Shown: piece by piece, positions 24,916 through 33,050 of the stretch
How the letters are laid out: each line of letters opens with the position of its first letter
How positions within the stretch are numbered: the first letter of the stretch is position 1
Source of the DNA: Lachnospiraceae bacterium
Lineage (GTDB): Bacteria > Bacillota > Clostridia > Lachnospirales > Lachnospiraceae
Length of the DNA: 48,957 nucleotides
Direction of reading: 5' to 3'
Assembly (NCBI GenBank): GCA_022767285.1
Contig: JALENY010000031.1
Coordinates: 1 to 48,957 of the forward strand
Made by a program: the position numbers and the translations under genes
The notes under the pieces: model-generated
The model's input: only the letters and a program-made list of their open reading frames with translations
Databases searched by the model: none
What the model was told of the DNA's origin: nothing

Positions 24916-25527
24916 ATGACAAAGAAAGAAAAAACGGAAATTACCAGATCCAGGATTTTTGCGGCAGCAATAAATGAGTTCGGGACCGTCGGGTACGCTG
25001 CCAGTTCAATTAACAATATATGCAAAAGCGGAATCAATAAAGGACTGATTTATCACAATTTTAAAGACAAGGATGAACTATATCTGGAATGTGTGAAAAG
25101 AAGCTGCGATGATTTTATTCGCTATGTAATCGAAAATCAGGGTGAAGAAGGATTCGAAAAATGCATGAAGGCACGAAGAATGTTTTTCCGGGAGCATGAA
25201 TCGGAAGCCGGTATATTTATGGAGGCACGCACAAATCCGCCGCAGAAACTAAGAAATCAGATTCAAAAAATCTGTGAATCCGTGGATGAATTAAACACGA
25301 AGATTTTTGAAAAAGAGCTGGCTGCCCATGAACTTCGGGCTGGCGTTACGAAAGAGGATGCATTGGATTATTTCCTGGAAATACAGAAAATGTATAATTT
25401 CCATTTCGCGAAGGAATTAAAAGGCGGAGCAACTCCGCGCGAACAGCTGATTCTTCATGAAAGAAACCTGCACAAGATATTTGATTTTATGCTTTATGGG
25501 ATTGCACAAAGGAGTAATGAGATATGA
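24916..25527 (+). CDS. TetR-family transcriptional regulator
   Basis: A 203-residue repressor. The N-terminal helix-turn-helix is ITRSRIFAAAINEFGTVGYAASSINNICKSGINKGLIYHNFKDKDELYLE in shortened view, with the family's Y-x-H-F-x-x-K pattern as YHNFKDKDEL. The C-terminal ligand-binding domain is helical. It shares an ATGA overlap with the antiporter gene, so both come from one transcript under the operator at 24846-24869, implying autoregulation and control of the antiporter. Confidence 0.9.
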   Translation: MTKKEKTEITRSRIFAAAINEFGTVGYAASSINNICKSGINKGLIYHNFKDKDELYLECVKRSCDDFIRYVIENQGEEGFEKCMKARRMFFREHESEAGIFMEARTNPPQKLRNQIQKICESVDELNTKIFEKELAAHELRAGVTKEDALDYFLEIQKMYNFHFAKELKGGATPREQLILHERNLHKIFDFMLYGIAQRSNEI

Positions 25528-26753
25528 TACAGAGTATATTTTTTTGGATTTTAACACTTTTTATTGCTTTTCTGGCGGGAAAGGGTGTCAGTAAACTGCG
25601 ATTGCCTGCCATCCTCGGATGGCTGATTGCCGGGATGATATTCGGACCAAACGCGGGAAATCTTCTTACACAGGAAGCTTTGGGCGCCTCATGGTATAAG
25701 ACAATCATCATGTGGATGCAGTGCGCTTTTGGACTGATGCTTGGGACAGAGCTTGTATGGAAAAAGATTAAAAGATATGGTAAGGCATTGATTGTTACGA
25801 CCCTGATGCAGTCACTGGGAACTTTTGCACTGGTATCTTTCATGTTTGGAATCGTTTTTTCCTGTACGGGTATTCCGGTTTTTCTTGCATTTGTATTCGG
25901 CGGCATTGCACTGGCTACAGCCCCTGCACCTGCTTTGTCCATCGTCAGTGAATTCCATACGAAGGGTCCGGTTACGGACACGCTGCTTCCCATGGCAGTG
26001 CTGGATGATATCGTAGGAATTGCTGTATTTTTTACAGTGAATGCGTTTGTCACAAAAAATGTTTCCGGTGGTGACGTTTCGTTTCTTATGATTCCGGTAA
26101 TGATCTGTCTTCCGATTCTCATCGGCGTTGTCACCGGTATTCCGGCCGGCATGATTTTGAAAAAGAGAAACGGGAAAGCCGCAAGACTTGTGGCATTAAT
26201 CGGTGGGATCACCATAACGGTTGCGATTGGTTATTTGCTGAATACAAAGGTATTTGTAAATATAGCTCTAAATTATACGTTGTTGGGCGTAGCTTTTTCT
26301 GCTGCATTTTCCAACATGCTTCCGGAGGAAAAACTTGATGAGGTCACAAAAGACTTTCATCCGATTCTGGCTGTCTGCTTGCTGGGAGCGATTGTTGATC
26401 TGGGAGCACCGCTGGATTATCATTTGATTCTGGGAGCCGGATTATATACGTTCCTGTACATTATATCCAGGGCCGGCGGTAAGTATTTTGGTGCGCGATT
26501 TGGTGCAAAGTGGATGAAAATGCCGGAAACGGTTCAGAGATATCTGGGATTTACACTGCTGCCCCATTCCGGAGTTTCTCTGGTGTTTACCGGAATCATT
26601 TGCACCACCCTGGAAGGCGGAGGAGAATCGGAACTTGCTGTTATCGTAAAAGGAACGATTGCAGCCGCTGCAGTTATCAATGAGATCATCGCTGTTATTA
26701 TGGCGAAGAAAGGTTTTGAACTGGCTGGTGAAATAAATGGGGGCGCATCATAG
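25524..26753 (+). CDS. Cation:proton antiporter (CPA2/Kef-type)
   Basis: A 409-residue membrane protein of the sodium/hydrogen exchanger family with ~12 hydrophobic segments. Typical parts are LRLPAILGWLIAGMIFGPN near the N-terminus and PMAVLDDIVGIAVFF (~150-165), which contains the paired aspartates of the ion site. No cytosolic TrkA-N domain is attached. The start codon overlaps the tetR stop (ATGA), with AAAGGAG upstream. It probably exchanges Na+ or K+ for H+; the TetR partner suggests induction by a specific stress or compound. Confidence 0.88.
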   Translation: MIQSIFFWILTLFIAFLAGKGVSKLRLPAILGWLIAGMIFGPNAGNLLTQEALGASWYKTIIMWMQCAFGLMLGTELVWKKIKRYGKALIVTTLMQSLGTFALVSFMFGIVFSCTGIPVFLAFVFGGIALATAPAPALSIVSEFHTKGPVTDTLLPMAVLDDIVGIAVFFTVNAFVTKNVSGGDVSFLMIPVMICLPILIGVVTGIPAGMILKKRNGKAARLVALIGGITITVAIGYLLNTKVFVNIALNYTLLGVAFSAAFSNMLPEEKLDEVTKDFHPILAVCLLGAIVDLGAPLDYHLILGAGLYTFLYIISRAGGKYFGARFGAKWMKMPETVQRYLGFTLLPHSGVSLVFTGIICTTLEGGGESELAVIVKGTIAAAAVINEIIAVIMAKKGFELAGEINGGAS

Positions 26754-26820
26754 GAACGGATAATAGCCGACTGCCGGATTCGCGACGCACAGAGACCCTT
26801 TGAACTCGAAAGCTACCATA

Positions 26821-26849
26821 TTGACAAGCCCCAAAAACCGCTGTAGAAT
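26821..26849 (+). promoter_or_regulatory. Promoter of the aminotransferase-sortase operon
   Basis: TTGACA (26821-26826), 17 bp, TAGAAT (26844-26849). It lies 52 bp before the aminotransferase ATG. Confidence 0.75.
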
Positions 26850-26900
26850 AAAGAATATTATGGGCGGACTGGATTTTGCTCATATATTGAGGAGGTTATT

Positions 26901-28196
26901 ATGAAAGCTTACAGAGAGATGAGCAGAGACGAACTGCTTCAGGAAAAAAGAGTCCTGGAAGCACAATTTGAAGAAGTAAAAGCAAAAGATCTGAAACTGG
27001 ATATGTCCCGCGGCAAACCGGCGCAGGCACAGCTGGATATCGCAAACGGCATGATGGACGCTCTGAACAGCGAGAGTGATCTGAAATGTGAGAGCGGTAT
27101 CGACTGCAGAAACTATGGTGTCCTGACTGGTATTCCGGAGGCAAAAAAACTGCTTGGCGATATGTCAGAAGTTCCAGCTGATAATATGATCATTTACGGC
27201 AATTCAAGTCTTAATCTGATGTTTGATACAGTATCAAGAAGCATGACTCACGGTGTTCTGGGCAGTACACCCTGGTGCAAGCTGGATAAGGTAAAATTCC
27301 TCTGTCCGTCTCCGGGATATGACCGCCATTTCGCGATCACGGAGTATTTCGGCATTGAAAATGTCATAATTCCCATGCTTCCTACCGGTCCTGATATGGA
27401 TATGGTAGAGGAATTGGTTTCCACCGATCCGTCCGTAAAAGGTATCTGGTGTGTACCGAAGTATTCCAATCCTCTGGGAATCACCTTTTCCGATGAGACG
27501 GTTCTTCGTTTTGCACACCTGAAACCGGCAGCAGAGGATTTCCGTATTTACTGGGATAACGCATATTCCATCCACCATCTGTACGATGAGCCGGAAAATC
27601 AGGATTTCCTTCTCGAAATCCTGGGCGAATGTGTAAAAGCAGGTAATCCGGATATTGTTTATAAATTTATCTCCACATCAAAAGTGAGCTTCCCGGGTTC
27701 CGGCGTGGCTGCCATCACTGCATCCAAACGGAACTTACAGGATCTTGAAAAATCCATGACGATCCAGACCATCGGTCATGATAAGGTAAACCAGCTTCGC
27801 CATGTCCGTTTCTTTAAGGATATGGATGGCATGCATGCACATATGAGAAAACATGCTGCGATCCTTCGGCCGAAGTTCGAGGCGGTTCTGGATGGATTGG
27901 AGAAAAATCTCGGCGGTCTTGAGATCGGACAGTGGACAAAACCGCGAGGCGGATACTTTATTTCCTTTGACTCACTGGAAGGATGTGCGAAAAAGATTGT
28001 TGCAAAGGCAAAAGAGGCCGGGCTGATTATGACAAAGGCCGGGGCTACGTTCCCATACGGAAAAGATCCGAAGGATTCCAATATTCGTATCGCGCCGTCT
28101 TATCCCACACCGGAAGAGCTGGCCATTGCTACGGAGATCTTCGTCCTCAGTGTTAAACTGGTAAGTATCGATAAAATCCTAGAAGAGAAAGAATGA
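26901..28196 (+). CDS. Aminotransferase class I/II (aspartate aminotransferase type Ic/MocR-like)
   Basis: A 431-residue PLP-dependent enzyme. Motifs are DMSRGKPAQAQLDIANG near the N-terminus, NYGVLTGIPEAKKLL, VPKYSNPLGITFS, DNAYSIHHLYDE, and the PLP lysine in STSKVSFPGSG. This is the distinct aspartate-aminotransferase subgroup seen in Actinobacteria and Clostridia. It probably interconverts aspartate/2-oxoglutarate and oxaloacetate/glutamate. GGAGG precedes the ATG. Its end overlaps the sortase start (ATGA), making it the first gene of a four-gene unit with functionally unrelated members. Confidence 0.88.
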   Translation: MKAYREMSRDELLQEKRVLEAQFEEVKAKDLKLDMSRGKPAQAQLDIANGMMDALNSESDLKCESGIDCRNYGVLTGIPEAKKLLGDMSEVPADNMIIYGNSSLNLMFDTVSRSMTHGVLGSTPWCKLDKVKFLCPSPGYDRHFAITEYFGIENVIIPMLPTGPDMDMVEELVSTDPSVKGIWCVPKYSNPLGITFSDETVLRFAHLKPAAEDFRIYWDNAYSIHHLYDEPENQDFLLEILGECVKAGNPDIVYKFISTSKVSFPGSGVAAITASKRNLQDLEKSMTIQTIGHDKVNQLRHVRFFKDMDGMHAHMRKHAAILRPKFEAVLDGLEKNLGGLEIGQWTKPRGGYFISFDSLEGCAKKIVAKAKEAGLIMTKAGATFPYGKDPKDSNIRIAPSYPTPEELAIATEIFVLSVKLVSIDKILEEKE

Positions 28197-29023
28197 GAAA
28201 TACAGAAAAAAAGACGCATAAAAAGAAAGCCTCACCAGGCAGTGTTTTATTGAATCTGCTGTTGTTGGTTTCGATAGGTGCGATAATATTCGCCGGATAT
28301 AATCTGTATCAGATTTTCAGTGAATACCGAGAAGGTGAGGAAGAATATGAAGGGCTGAAGCAGTATGTTCAGTTCGTTACGCCCTCTGAATCGGATTCCG
28401 CTGAAGATGGGGATCCTGATCCTGAGACCGGACTTCCGATTTCCCCAAAAGAAGCTCCGGATGCACCCATCTCAGTGAATTTTGAAGAACTGAAAAAGGT
28501 CAATCCGGATATTGTAGGATGGATTTATATAGAAGCAATCCCGAATATCAATTACCCGATCGTTCAGGGCGATGACAATGAATTTTACCTGAAACACACG
28601 GTAGAAAAGACGAAAAATTCATCCGCATCCATTTTCCTGGATTATCAGAACAGACCGGATTTTACGGATGCGAACACCATTATTTACGGACATAACATGA
28701 AAAATCAGTCTATGTTCGGATTGCTGAAAAATCTTCGCGATCAGAGTGTTTATGATCAGAGCCCCTACATCTGGATTCTGACACCCTCTGGCGATTATCG
28801 CTATGAGGTTTTTTCTGCCTGTGAGGTATTGGCCACCGATGAGGTGTACACACTTTTCCATGCAGGCGGGGAGGAGTTTAAAACGTATTTGGAAAACATG
28901 CAGGCAAAATCCGATGTGGTAAACCGTATCGCGTTTACCGGAGATGAATCGATTATCACGTTGTCGACCTGTACCGGAAATGATGCGACCCGCTGTGTGG
29001 TACAGGCGGTCTGGAAGGAGTGA
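28193..29023 (+). CDS. srtB: Class B sortase
   Basis: A 276-residue membrane-anchored transpeptidase. It has a basic N-terminus, one membrane helix (VLLNLLLLVSIGAIIFAGY), a linker, then the sortase B domain. Catalytic residues are His in IIYGHNMKNQSMF, Cys in TLSTCTG and Arg in ATRCVVQAVW. Class B sortases cleave NPxTN-type signals and join the protein to peptidoglycan or a pilus. No substrate with such a motif was found in the window; the SLH protein at 9581 uses a different anchor. The gene overlaps the aminotransferase at its start and DUF951 at its end. Confidence 0.92.
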   Translation: MRNTEKKTHKKKASPGSVLLNLLLLVSIGAIIFAGYNLYQIFSEYREGEEEYEGLKQYVQFVTPSESDSAEDGDPDPETGLPISPKEAPDAPISVNFEELKKVNPDIVGWIYIEAIPNINYPIVQGDDNEFYLKHTVEKTKNSSASIFLDYQNRPDFTDANTIIYGHNMKNQSMFGLLKNLRDQSVYDQSPYIWILTPSGDYRYEVFSACEVLATDEVYTLFHAGGEEFKTYLENMQAKSDVVNRIAFTGDESIITLSTCTGNDATRCVVQAVWKE

Positions 29024-29214
29024 GACCGGTGCATATTGAAGTTGGAGATAGGATAACCATGAAAAAACCGCATCCATGCGGCAGCAATCAGTGGAGTGTG
29101 CTCCGTGTGGGGGCAGATTTCCGGCTGAAGTGCTGCGGCTGCGGCCATCAGGTTATGCTAAAAAGGACACTTGTGGAAAAAAACATGAAAGCGGTGGAAC
29201 ATCCCACCGGGTGA
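29020..29214 (+). CDS. DUF951 family small protein
   Basis: A 64-residue protein starting with GTG in a GTGA overlap with the sortase stop. The pattern is VGDRITMKKPHPCGSNQW...RVGADFRLKCCGCGHQVML, with conserved Cys residues and a KRTL ending, diagnostic for DUF951. It is probably a small metal-binding or RNA-associated protein; function unknown. Widespread in Firmicutes. Confidence 0.88.
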   Translation: MRPVHIEVGDRITMKKPHPCGSNQWSVLRVGADFRLKCCGCGHQVMLKRTLVEKNMKAVEHPTG

Positions 29215-29227
29215 AGGAGGAAATCAC

Positions 29228-29968
29228 ATGTCAGATTTACAGCAGCAAATTGCGGAACTTGCCGCGCTTTTGAGAGAATCAGACAATATTGTGTTTTTTG
29301 GCGGCGCAGGTGTATCAACGGAGAGCAACATTCCGGATTTCCGCAGCACGGATGGCCTGTATCATCAGCAATATGACTACCCGCCGGAGACGATTTTAAG
29401 TCACACCTTTTTTATGCGCAACACAGAAGAATTTTACCGCTTTTATAAGGATAAGATGCTGATCCTGGATGCTAAACCGAACCCGGCGCATCTTGCCCTT
29501 GCCAGGCTGGAGGAGATGGGTAAATTAAAAGCGGTCATCACACAGAATATCGACGGCCTTCACCAGGCAGCAGGCAGCAAAAATGTGCAGGAACTGCATG
29601 GCTCGGTTCTGCGCAATTACTGCATGCGGTGTGGTCAGTTTTACGACGGGGAATATATGAAGCATGCCGATGGTGTGCCGAAATGTGAAAAATGCGGCGG
29701 TATCATCAAGCCGGATGTTGTTCTTTATGAAGAAGGCCTGGACGGTGACACCATCTCCAAATCGGTGTCTGCCATTGCAAAAGCAGATGTACTGATCATC
29801 GGGGGAACTTCTTTGGTGGTTTATCCCGCTGCAGGATTGATTGATTATTATAATGGACATAAACTGGTTCTGATCAACAGGGACAGTACACCGAGAGATG
29901 GCCGGGCGGATCTGATCATCCGGGCACCCATCGGACAGGTATTTTCCAAAGCGATGGAATTGCTCTAA
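29228..29968 (+). CDS. cobB: NAD-dependent protein deacylase (sirtuin)
   Basis: A 246-residue Sir2 protein. Motifs are GAGVSTESNIPDFRS (NAD binding), TQNIDGLHQAAGS, the catalytic His in ELHGSVLRNYC, a zinc site CMRCG ... CEKCGG, and GGTSLVVYPAAGLI. It removes acyl groups from lysines using NAD. AAGGAGG precedes the ATG. It is the last gene of the aminotransferase-srtB-DUF951 unit. Confidence 0.93.
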   Translation: MSDLQQQIAELAALLRESDNIVFFGGAGVSTESNIPDFRSTDGLYHQQYDYPPETILSHTFFMRNTEEFYRFYKDKMLILDAKPNPAHLALARLEEMGKLKAVITQNIDGLHQAAGSKNVQELHGSVLRNYCMRCGQFYDGEYMKHADGVPKCEKCGGIIKPDVVLYEEGLDGDTISKSVSAIAKADVLIIGGTSLVVYPAAGLIDYYNGHKLVLINRDSTPRDGRADLIIRAPIGQVFSKAMELL

Positions 29969-30145
29969 AGTCAGAAAAACGGTGCTCTCGTACAGCTCTT
30001 TTTGGCATGACGTCAGAATCAAACGGAAGAACAAAAAACGGGAAAATAAGGAAAAGTCTGTCAATTTTTTTGGCGGACTTCTCTTGCTTTTTCCGAAGAA
30101 ATATGATAACATAAACATCCGTGGCGTGGTATTTTGCGCCATGAT

Positions 30146-30198
30146 CCTTGTTTCTCCCGCAGCGGAGGGCACGACCATCATTTGCCCGCGAGACAAGG
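30146..30198 (+). ncRNA. Ribosomal S6:S18-type leader RNA (candidate)
   Basis: Upstream of rpsF, CCTTGTTTCTC pairs with GAGACAAGG (30190-30198) and encloses an inner GGGCA (30167-30171) / TGCCC (30183-30187) hairpin, with CCGC-rich unpaired segments. This agrees with my recollection of the autoregulatory S6:S18 leader in Firmicutes, in which the S6-S18 dimer represses its own operon. The ribosome binding site is 20 nt further on. A -10-like TATGAT is at 30102-30107 without a clear -35. Confidence 0.6.
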
Positions 30199-30232
30199 GA
30201 GAAGCCAATAGACCAGAAGGAGGTAAAAAAGC

Positions 30233-30523
30233 ATGAGCAAATATGAATTAGCGTTAGTTGTAAATGCTAAGATCGAGGACGAAGCTCGCGCAGCTGTAGT
30301 AGAAAAAGCAAAAGCTTATATTGAGCGTTTTGGCGGTACTATTACAGAAGTTGAAGAATGGGGTAAGAAAAGATTAGCTTACGAAATTCAGAAAATGCGT
30401 GAAGGTTTCTACTACTTCATCCAGTTCGAAGCAGGTACAGACTGTCCGGCAGAGCTCGAGAAGAGAATGCGTATCATGGACAACGTATTGAGATATTTAA
30501 TCGTGAACAAAGACGAGAAATAA
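30233..30523 (+). CDS. rpsF: 30S ribosomal protein S6
   Basis: A 96-residue S6 protein: KYELALVVNAKIEDEARAAVVEKAK, TITEVEEWGKKRLAYEIQ and GFYYFIQFEA are classic. It binds 16S rRNA together with S18. AAGGAGG lies 8 nt before the ATG. It leads the rpsF-ssb-rpsR operon. Confidence 0.97.
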   Translation: MSKYELALVVNAKIEDEARAAVVEKAKAYIERFGGTITEVEEWGKKRLAYEIQKMREGFYYFIQFEAGTDCPAELEKRMRIMDNVLRYLIVNKDEK

Positions 30524-30563
30524 TTTGTTCGCAGTGCACAGGTTGACCCAGAAAGGATGAATT

Positions 30564-31022
30564 ATGAATAAAGTTATTTTAATGGGACGCTTAACCCGTG
30601 ACCCGGAAGTTCGTTACAGCGCTGGCGAGAACGCACTGGCTATAGCAAGATATACGCTGGCTGTTGACCGCCGTTTCAAGAGAGACGGTGAGGCTACCGC
30701 AGATTTTATTCCGTGCGTAGTATTCGGCAGAAGTGCAGAGTTCGCAGAGAAGTATTTCCGCCAGGGAATGCGTGTAACAATCAGCGGACACATCCAGACG
30801 GGCAGCTATACAAACAACGAAGGTAATCGTGTATATACCACTGAGGTAGTGGTAGAAGAGCAGGAGTTCGCAGAGAGCAAGAGTGCCAGCCAGGCAAATG
30901 CTGCAGCATATCAGCAGTACAGTGCCCCGACACCGGCTCCGGCACAGGCCGCTCCGAGACCGGCAGCAGACGGTTTCATGAATATTCCGGAAGGCCTGGA
31001 AGAGGAACTCCCGTTTAACTAG
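30564..31022 (+). CDS. ssb: Single-stranded DNA-binding protein
   Basis: A 152-residue SSB: OB fold from MNKVILMGRLTRDPEVRYS to VVVEEQEFAES, then a low-complexity Gln/Ala/Pro linker and the acidic C-terminal tip EEELPFN. The tip is close to the usual DDDIPF, which binds partner enzymes. It is in the conserved place between rpsF and rpsR. Confidence 0.97.
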   Translation: MNKVILMGRLTRDPEVRYSAGENALAIARYTLAVDRRFKRDGEATADFIPCVVFGRSAEFAEKYFRQGMRVTISGHIQTGSYTNNEGNRVYTTEVVVEEQEFAESKSASQANAAAYQQYSAPTPAPAQAAPRPAADGFMNIPEGLEEELPFN

Positions 31023-31065
31023 AACACTTAACTTCCTTGAAATATGATGAAAGGAGAATTGAGCA

Positions 31066-31329
31066 ATGGCTTACAATAAAGCAGATCGTTCAGAAGGTTT
31101 CAAACGCCGCGGACCGGCTCGCCGCCGTAAAAAAGTTTGTGTCTTCTGTGGTAAAGAAAATAACGAAATCGACTACAAGGACGTTAATAAATTAAAACGT
31201 TACGTGTCTGAAAGAGGTAAGATTCTTCCGAGAAGAATTACCGGTAACTGCGCAAAACATCAGAGAGCAATCACAGTTGCTGTAAAACGCGCACGTCATC
31301 TCGCTATTATGCCATATGTGGCTGACTAA
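31066..31329 (+). CDS. rpsR: 30S ribosomal protein S18
   Basis: An 87-residue S18 with [42 protein letters not shown] and [11 protein letters not shown]. The Cys pair CVFC and the later Cys-x2-His are consistent with the zinc-binding form. AAAGGAG precedes the ATG, and a terminator follows at 31343. Confidence 0.97.
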   Translation: MAYNKADRSEGFKRRGPARRRKKVCVFCGKENNEIDYKDVNKLKRYVSERGKILPRRITGNCAKHQRAITVAVKRARHLAIMPYVAD

Positions 31330-31342
31330 TAAGCTTGTTAGG

Positions 31343-31375
31343 GGCATCACCGAAAGGTGATGCCTCATTTAATTT
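31343..31375 (+). terminator. Terminator of the rpsF-ssb-rpsR operon
   Basis: Perfect 9-bp stem GGCATCACC / GGTGATGCC with a GAAA tetraloop, then TCATTTAATTT. Confidence 0.88.
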
Positions 31376-31413
31376 AAAGGAAAAATTCAAAGTGTTTAAT
31401 CCGATCAACAATA

Positions 31414-31459
31414 TTGACAAGATAATAGCGTAGTATTATAATAATAGTAATTATTACTA
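31414..31459 (+). promoter_or_regulatory. Promoter with a PerR/Fur-like 7-1-7 operator
   Basis: Consensus promoter TTGACA (31414-31419), 17 bp, TATAAT (31437-31442). Just downstream, over the expected transcription start, lies a perfect 7-1-7 palindrome TAGTAAT-T-ATTACTA (31445-31459). It shares the TAAT-N-ATTA core and spacing with the PerR/Fur box. Confidence 0.7.
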
Positions 31460-31482
31460 ATATTATAGTTAGGAGGGTGCTT

Positions 31483-32904
31483 ATGTCAGTATTTCGTTGT
31501 CAGGTTTGTGGTTATGTTTATGATGAGGATGCGCAGGGCGGTGTTTTTTCCGGACTGGAGGATGAGTGGAAATGTCCGGTATGCGGCGCAAAGAAGGGCA
31601 TGTTTTCGGCCAATGTAAAATCAGGAGAAACTTCGGGTAATCCGGCTCAATCAGGTGCTGCCGGAGCTGCGGCTAATCCTCTGGCTTATCCGGCAGACTT
31701 TGCCAAGGACAGCAGTGATGTGGAAAGACATATGTCCACGATTCATCAGCTGGCATTGACCGGGGAACCGATCATTGAGGCTATGAGCACAAAATTGCCG
31801 GTTATTTCCTGGGATGATATTCTGTTTCTGGGTGCCCAGTTGAATCCGGCACCGCTGAACGAACACGATGTGGTGAATACCAAAACGGTTATTGGCAAAA
31901 AAGCGAAGAAACCGATGGAACTGTATCACCCTATTTATGTTTCCCATATGTCGTTTGGCGCCCTTTCCAGAGAATTGAAGACTGCTCTGGCAAAAGGCAG
32001 TGCTATGTCGAAGACCGCTATGTGCAGCGGTGAGGGAGGAATTCTTCCGGAAGAGAGACAGGCTTCCTACAAGTATATTTTTGAGTATGTGCCAAATCTT
32101 TACAGTGTAACACCGGAAAACCTGAAAAATTCCGATGCAATCGAAATCAAGATCGGACAGGGCACCAAACCGGGTATGGGCGGACACCTTCCCGGAGATA
32201 AAGTGACGCCTGAGATTGCGGCAATCCGGAACAAACCGCTGGGGCAGGACGTAATCAGTCCATCCAAATTTCCCAATGTAAACACAAAAGAAGATCTGAA
32301 AAATATGGTGGACTGGCTGAGGGAAGAGTCTGAGGGAAGACCCATCGGAATTAAGATTGCAGCAGGTCATATTGAACAGGATATGGAGTGGGTTGCCTAT
32401 GCAAATCCGGATTTTGTGACTGTAGACGGCCGTGGAGGCGCAACCGGTGCCAGTCCGAAATCTCTGAAAGATTCCAGTTCTGTACCGACTATTTATGCAT
32501 TATACCGGACGAAAAAATATATCCGGGAGCACAATCTGGATATAGATCTGGTGATTACGGGCGGACTGCGCGTTCCGTCAGATTTTGCAAAAGCTATTGC
32601 CATGGGCGCTGATGCGGTTGCCATAGCCTCGGCGGCTTTGATGGCGGCAGCATGTCAGCAGTATCGGGTGTGCAACACCGGTAAATGTCCGGTGGGTGTG
32701 GCAACTCAGGATCCGGAACTCAGAAAAAGATTACATATAGACCACAGCGCAAAAAGATTGTATAATTTCCTGGAGGCCAGCCGCAAAGAATTGGAGATGT
32801 TTGCCCGCGTGACAGGTCACGCAGATATTCATGATCTGAGTGTAAAAGACCTGTGTACAGTCAATTCGGAAATCTCTAATTATACGGATATTCCTCACGT
32901 ATAA
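31483..32904 (+). CDS. Rubredoxin-FMN-binding glutamate synthase fusion
   Basis: A 473-residue protein. Residues 1-~45 form a rubredoxin-like iron site (FRCQVCGYVYDE ... WKCPVCGAKK). After an Ala/Gly/Ser linker comes a glutamate synthase FMN/iron-sulfur domain: SHMSFGALSRELKTALAKG, GEGGILPEE, KIGQGTKPGMGGHLPG, IKIAAGHIE, DGRGGATGASP, and the cluster cysteines in CRQYRVCNTGKCPVGVATQ-like form (CQQYRVCNTGKCPVG). This short form lacks the amidotransferase domain, so it is probably a redox or archaeal-type GltB enzyme fed by the rubredoxin. The ATG at 31483 follows AGGAGGG; the operator upstream suggests peroxide or metal control. Confidence 0.88.
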   Translation: MSVFRCQVCGYVYDEDAQGGVFSGLEDEWKCPVCGAKKGMFSANVKSGETSGNPAQSGAAGAAANPLAYPADFAKDSSDVERHMSTIHQLALTGEPIIEAMSTKLPVISWDDILFLGAQLNPAPLNEHDVVNTKTVIGKKAKKPMELYHPIYVSHMSFGALSRELKTALAKGSAMSKTAMCSGEGGILPEERQASYKYIFEYVPNLYSVTPENLKNSDAIEIKIGQGTKPGMGGHLPGDKVTPEIAAIRNKPLGQDVISPSKFPNVNTKEDLKNMVDWLREESEGRPIGIKIAAGHIEQDMEWVAYANPDFVTVDGRGGATGASPKSLKDSSSVPTIYALYRTKKYIREHNLDIDLVITGGLRVPSDFAKAIAMGADAVAIASAALMAAACQQYRVCNTGKCPVGVATQDPELRKRLHIDHSAKRLYNFLEASRKELEMFARVTGHADIHDLSVKDLCTVNSEISNYTDIPHV

Positions 32905-33050
32905 AGAAATTGATACCGGATACAAACCTTAGGACTATCCGATGGCATCAGGGGGGATGGCCATAAACTTTTGCCACGCATCATGAAAAAATAGCGTGAA
33001 AGTTTTGAAACTATTTGAGCCGCAGGAAAAGCGGCGGAACGGAGATTTCA

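Noticed and set aside
32905-33050. Riboswitch upstream of the radical SAM gene (cobalamin or SAM type)
   Set aside because: GC-rich imperfect hairpins are visible, but no conserved riboswitch core could be recognised.
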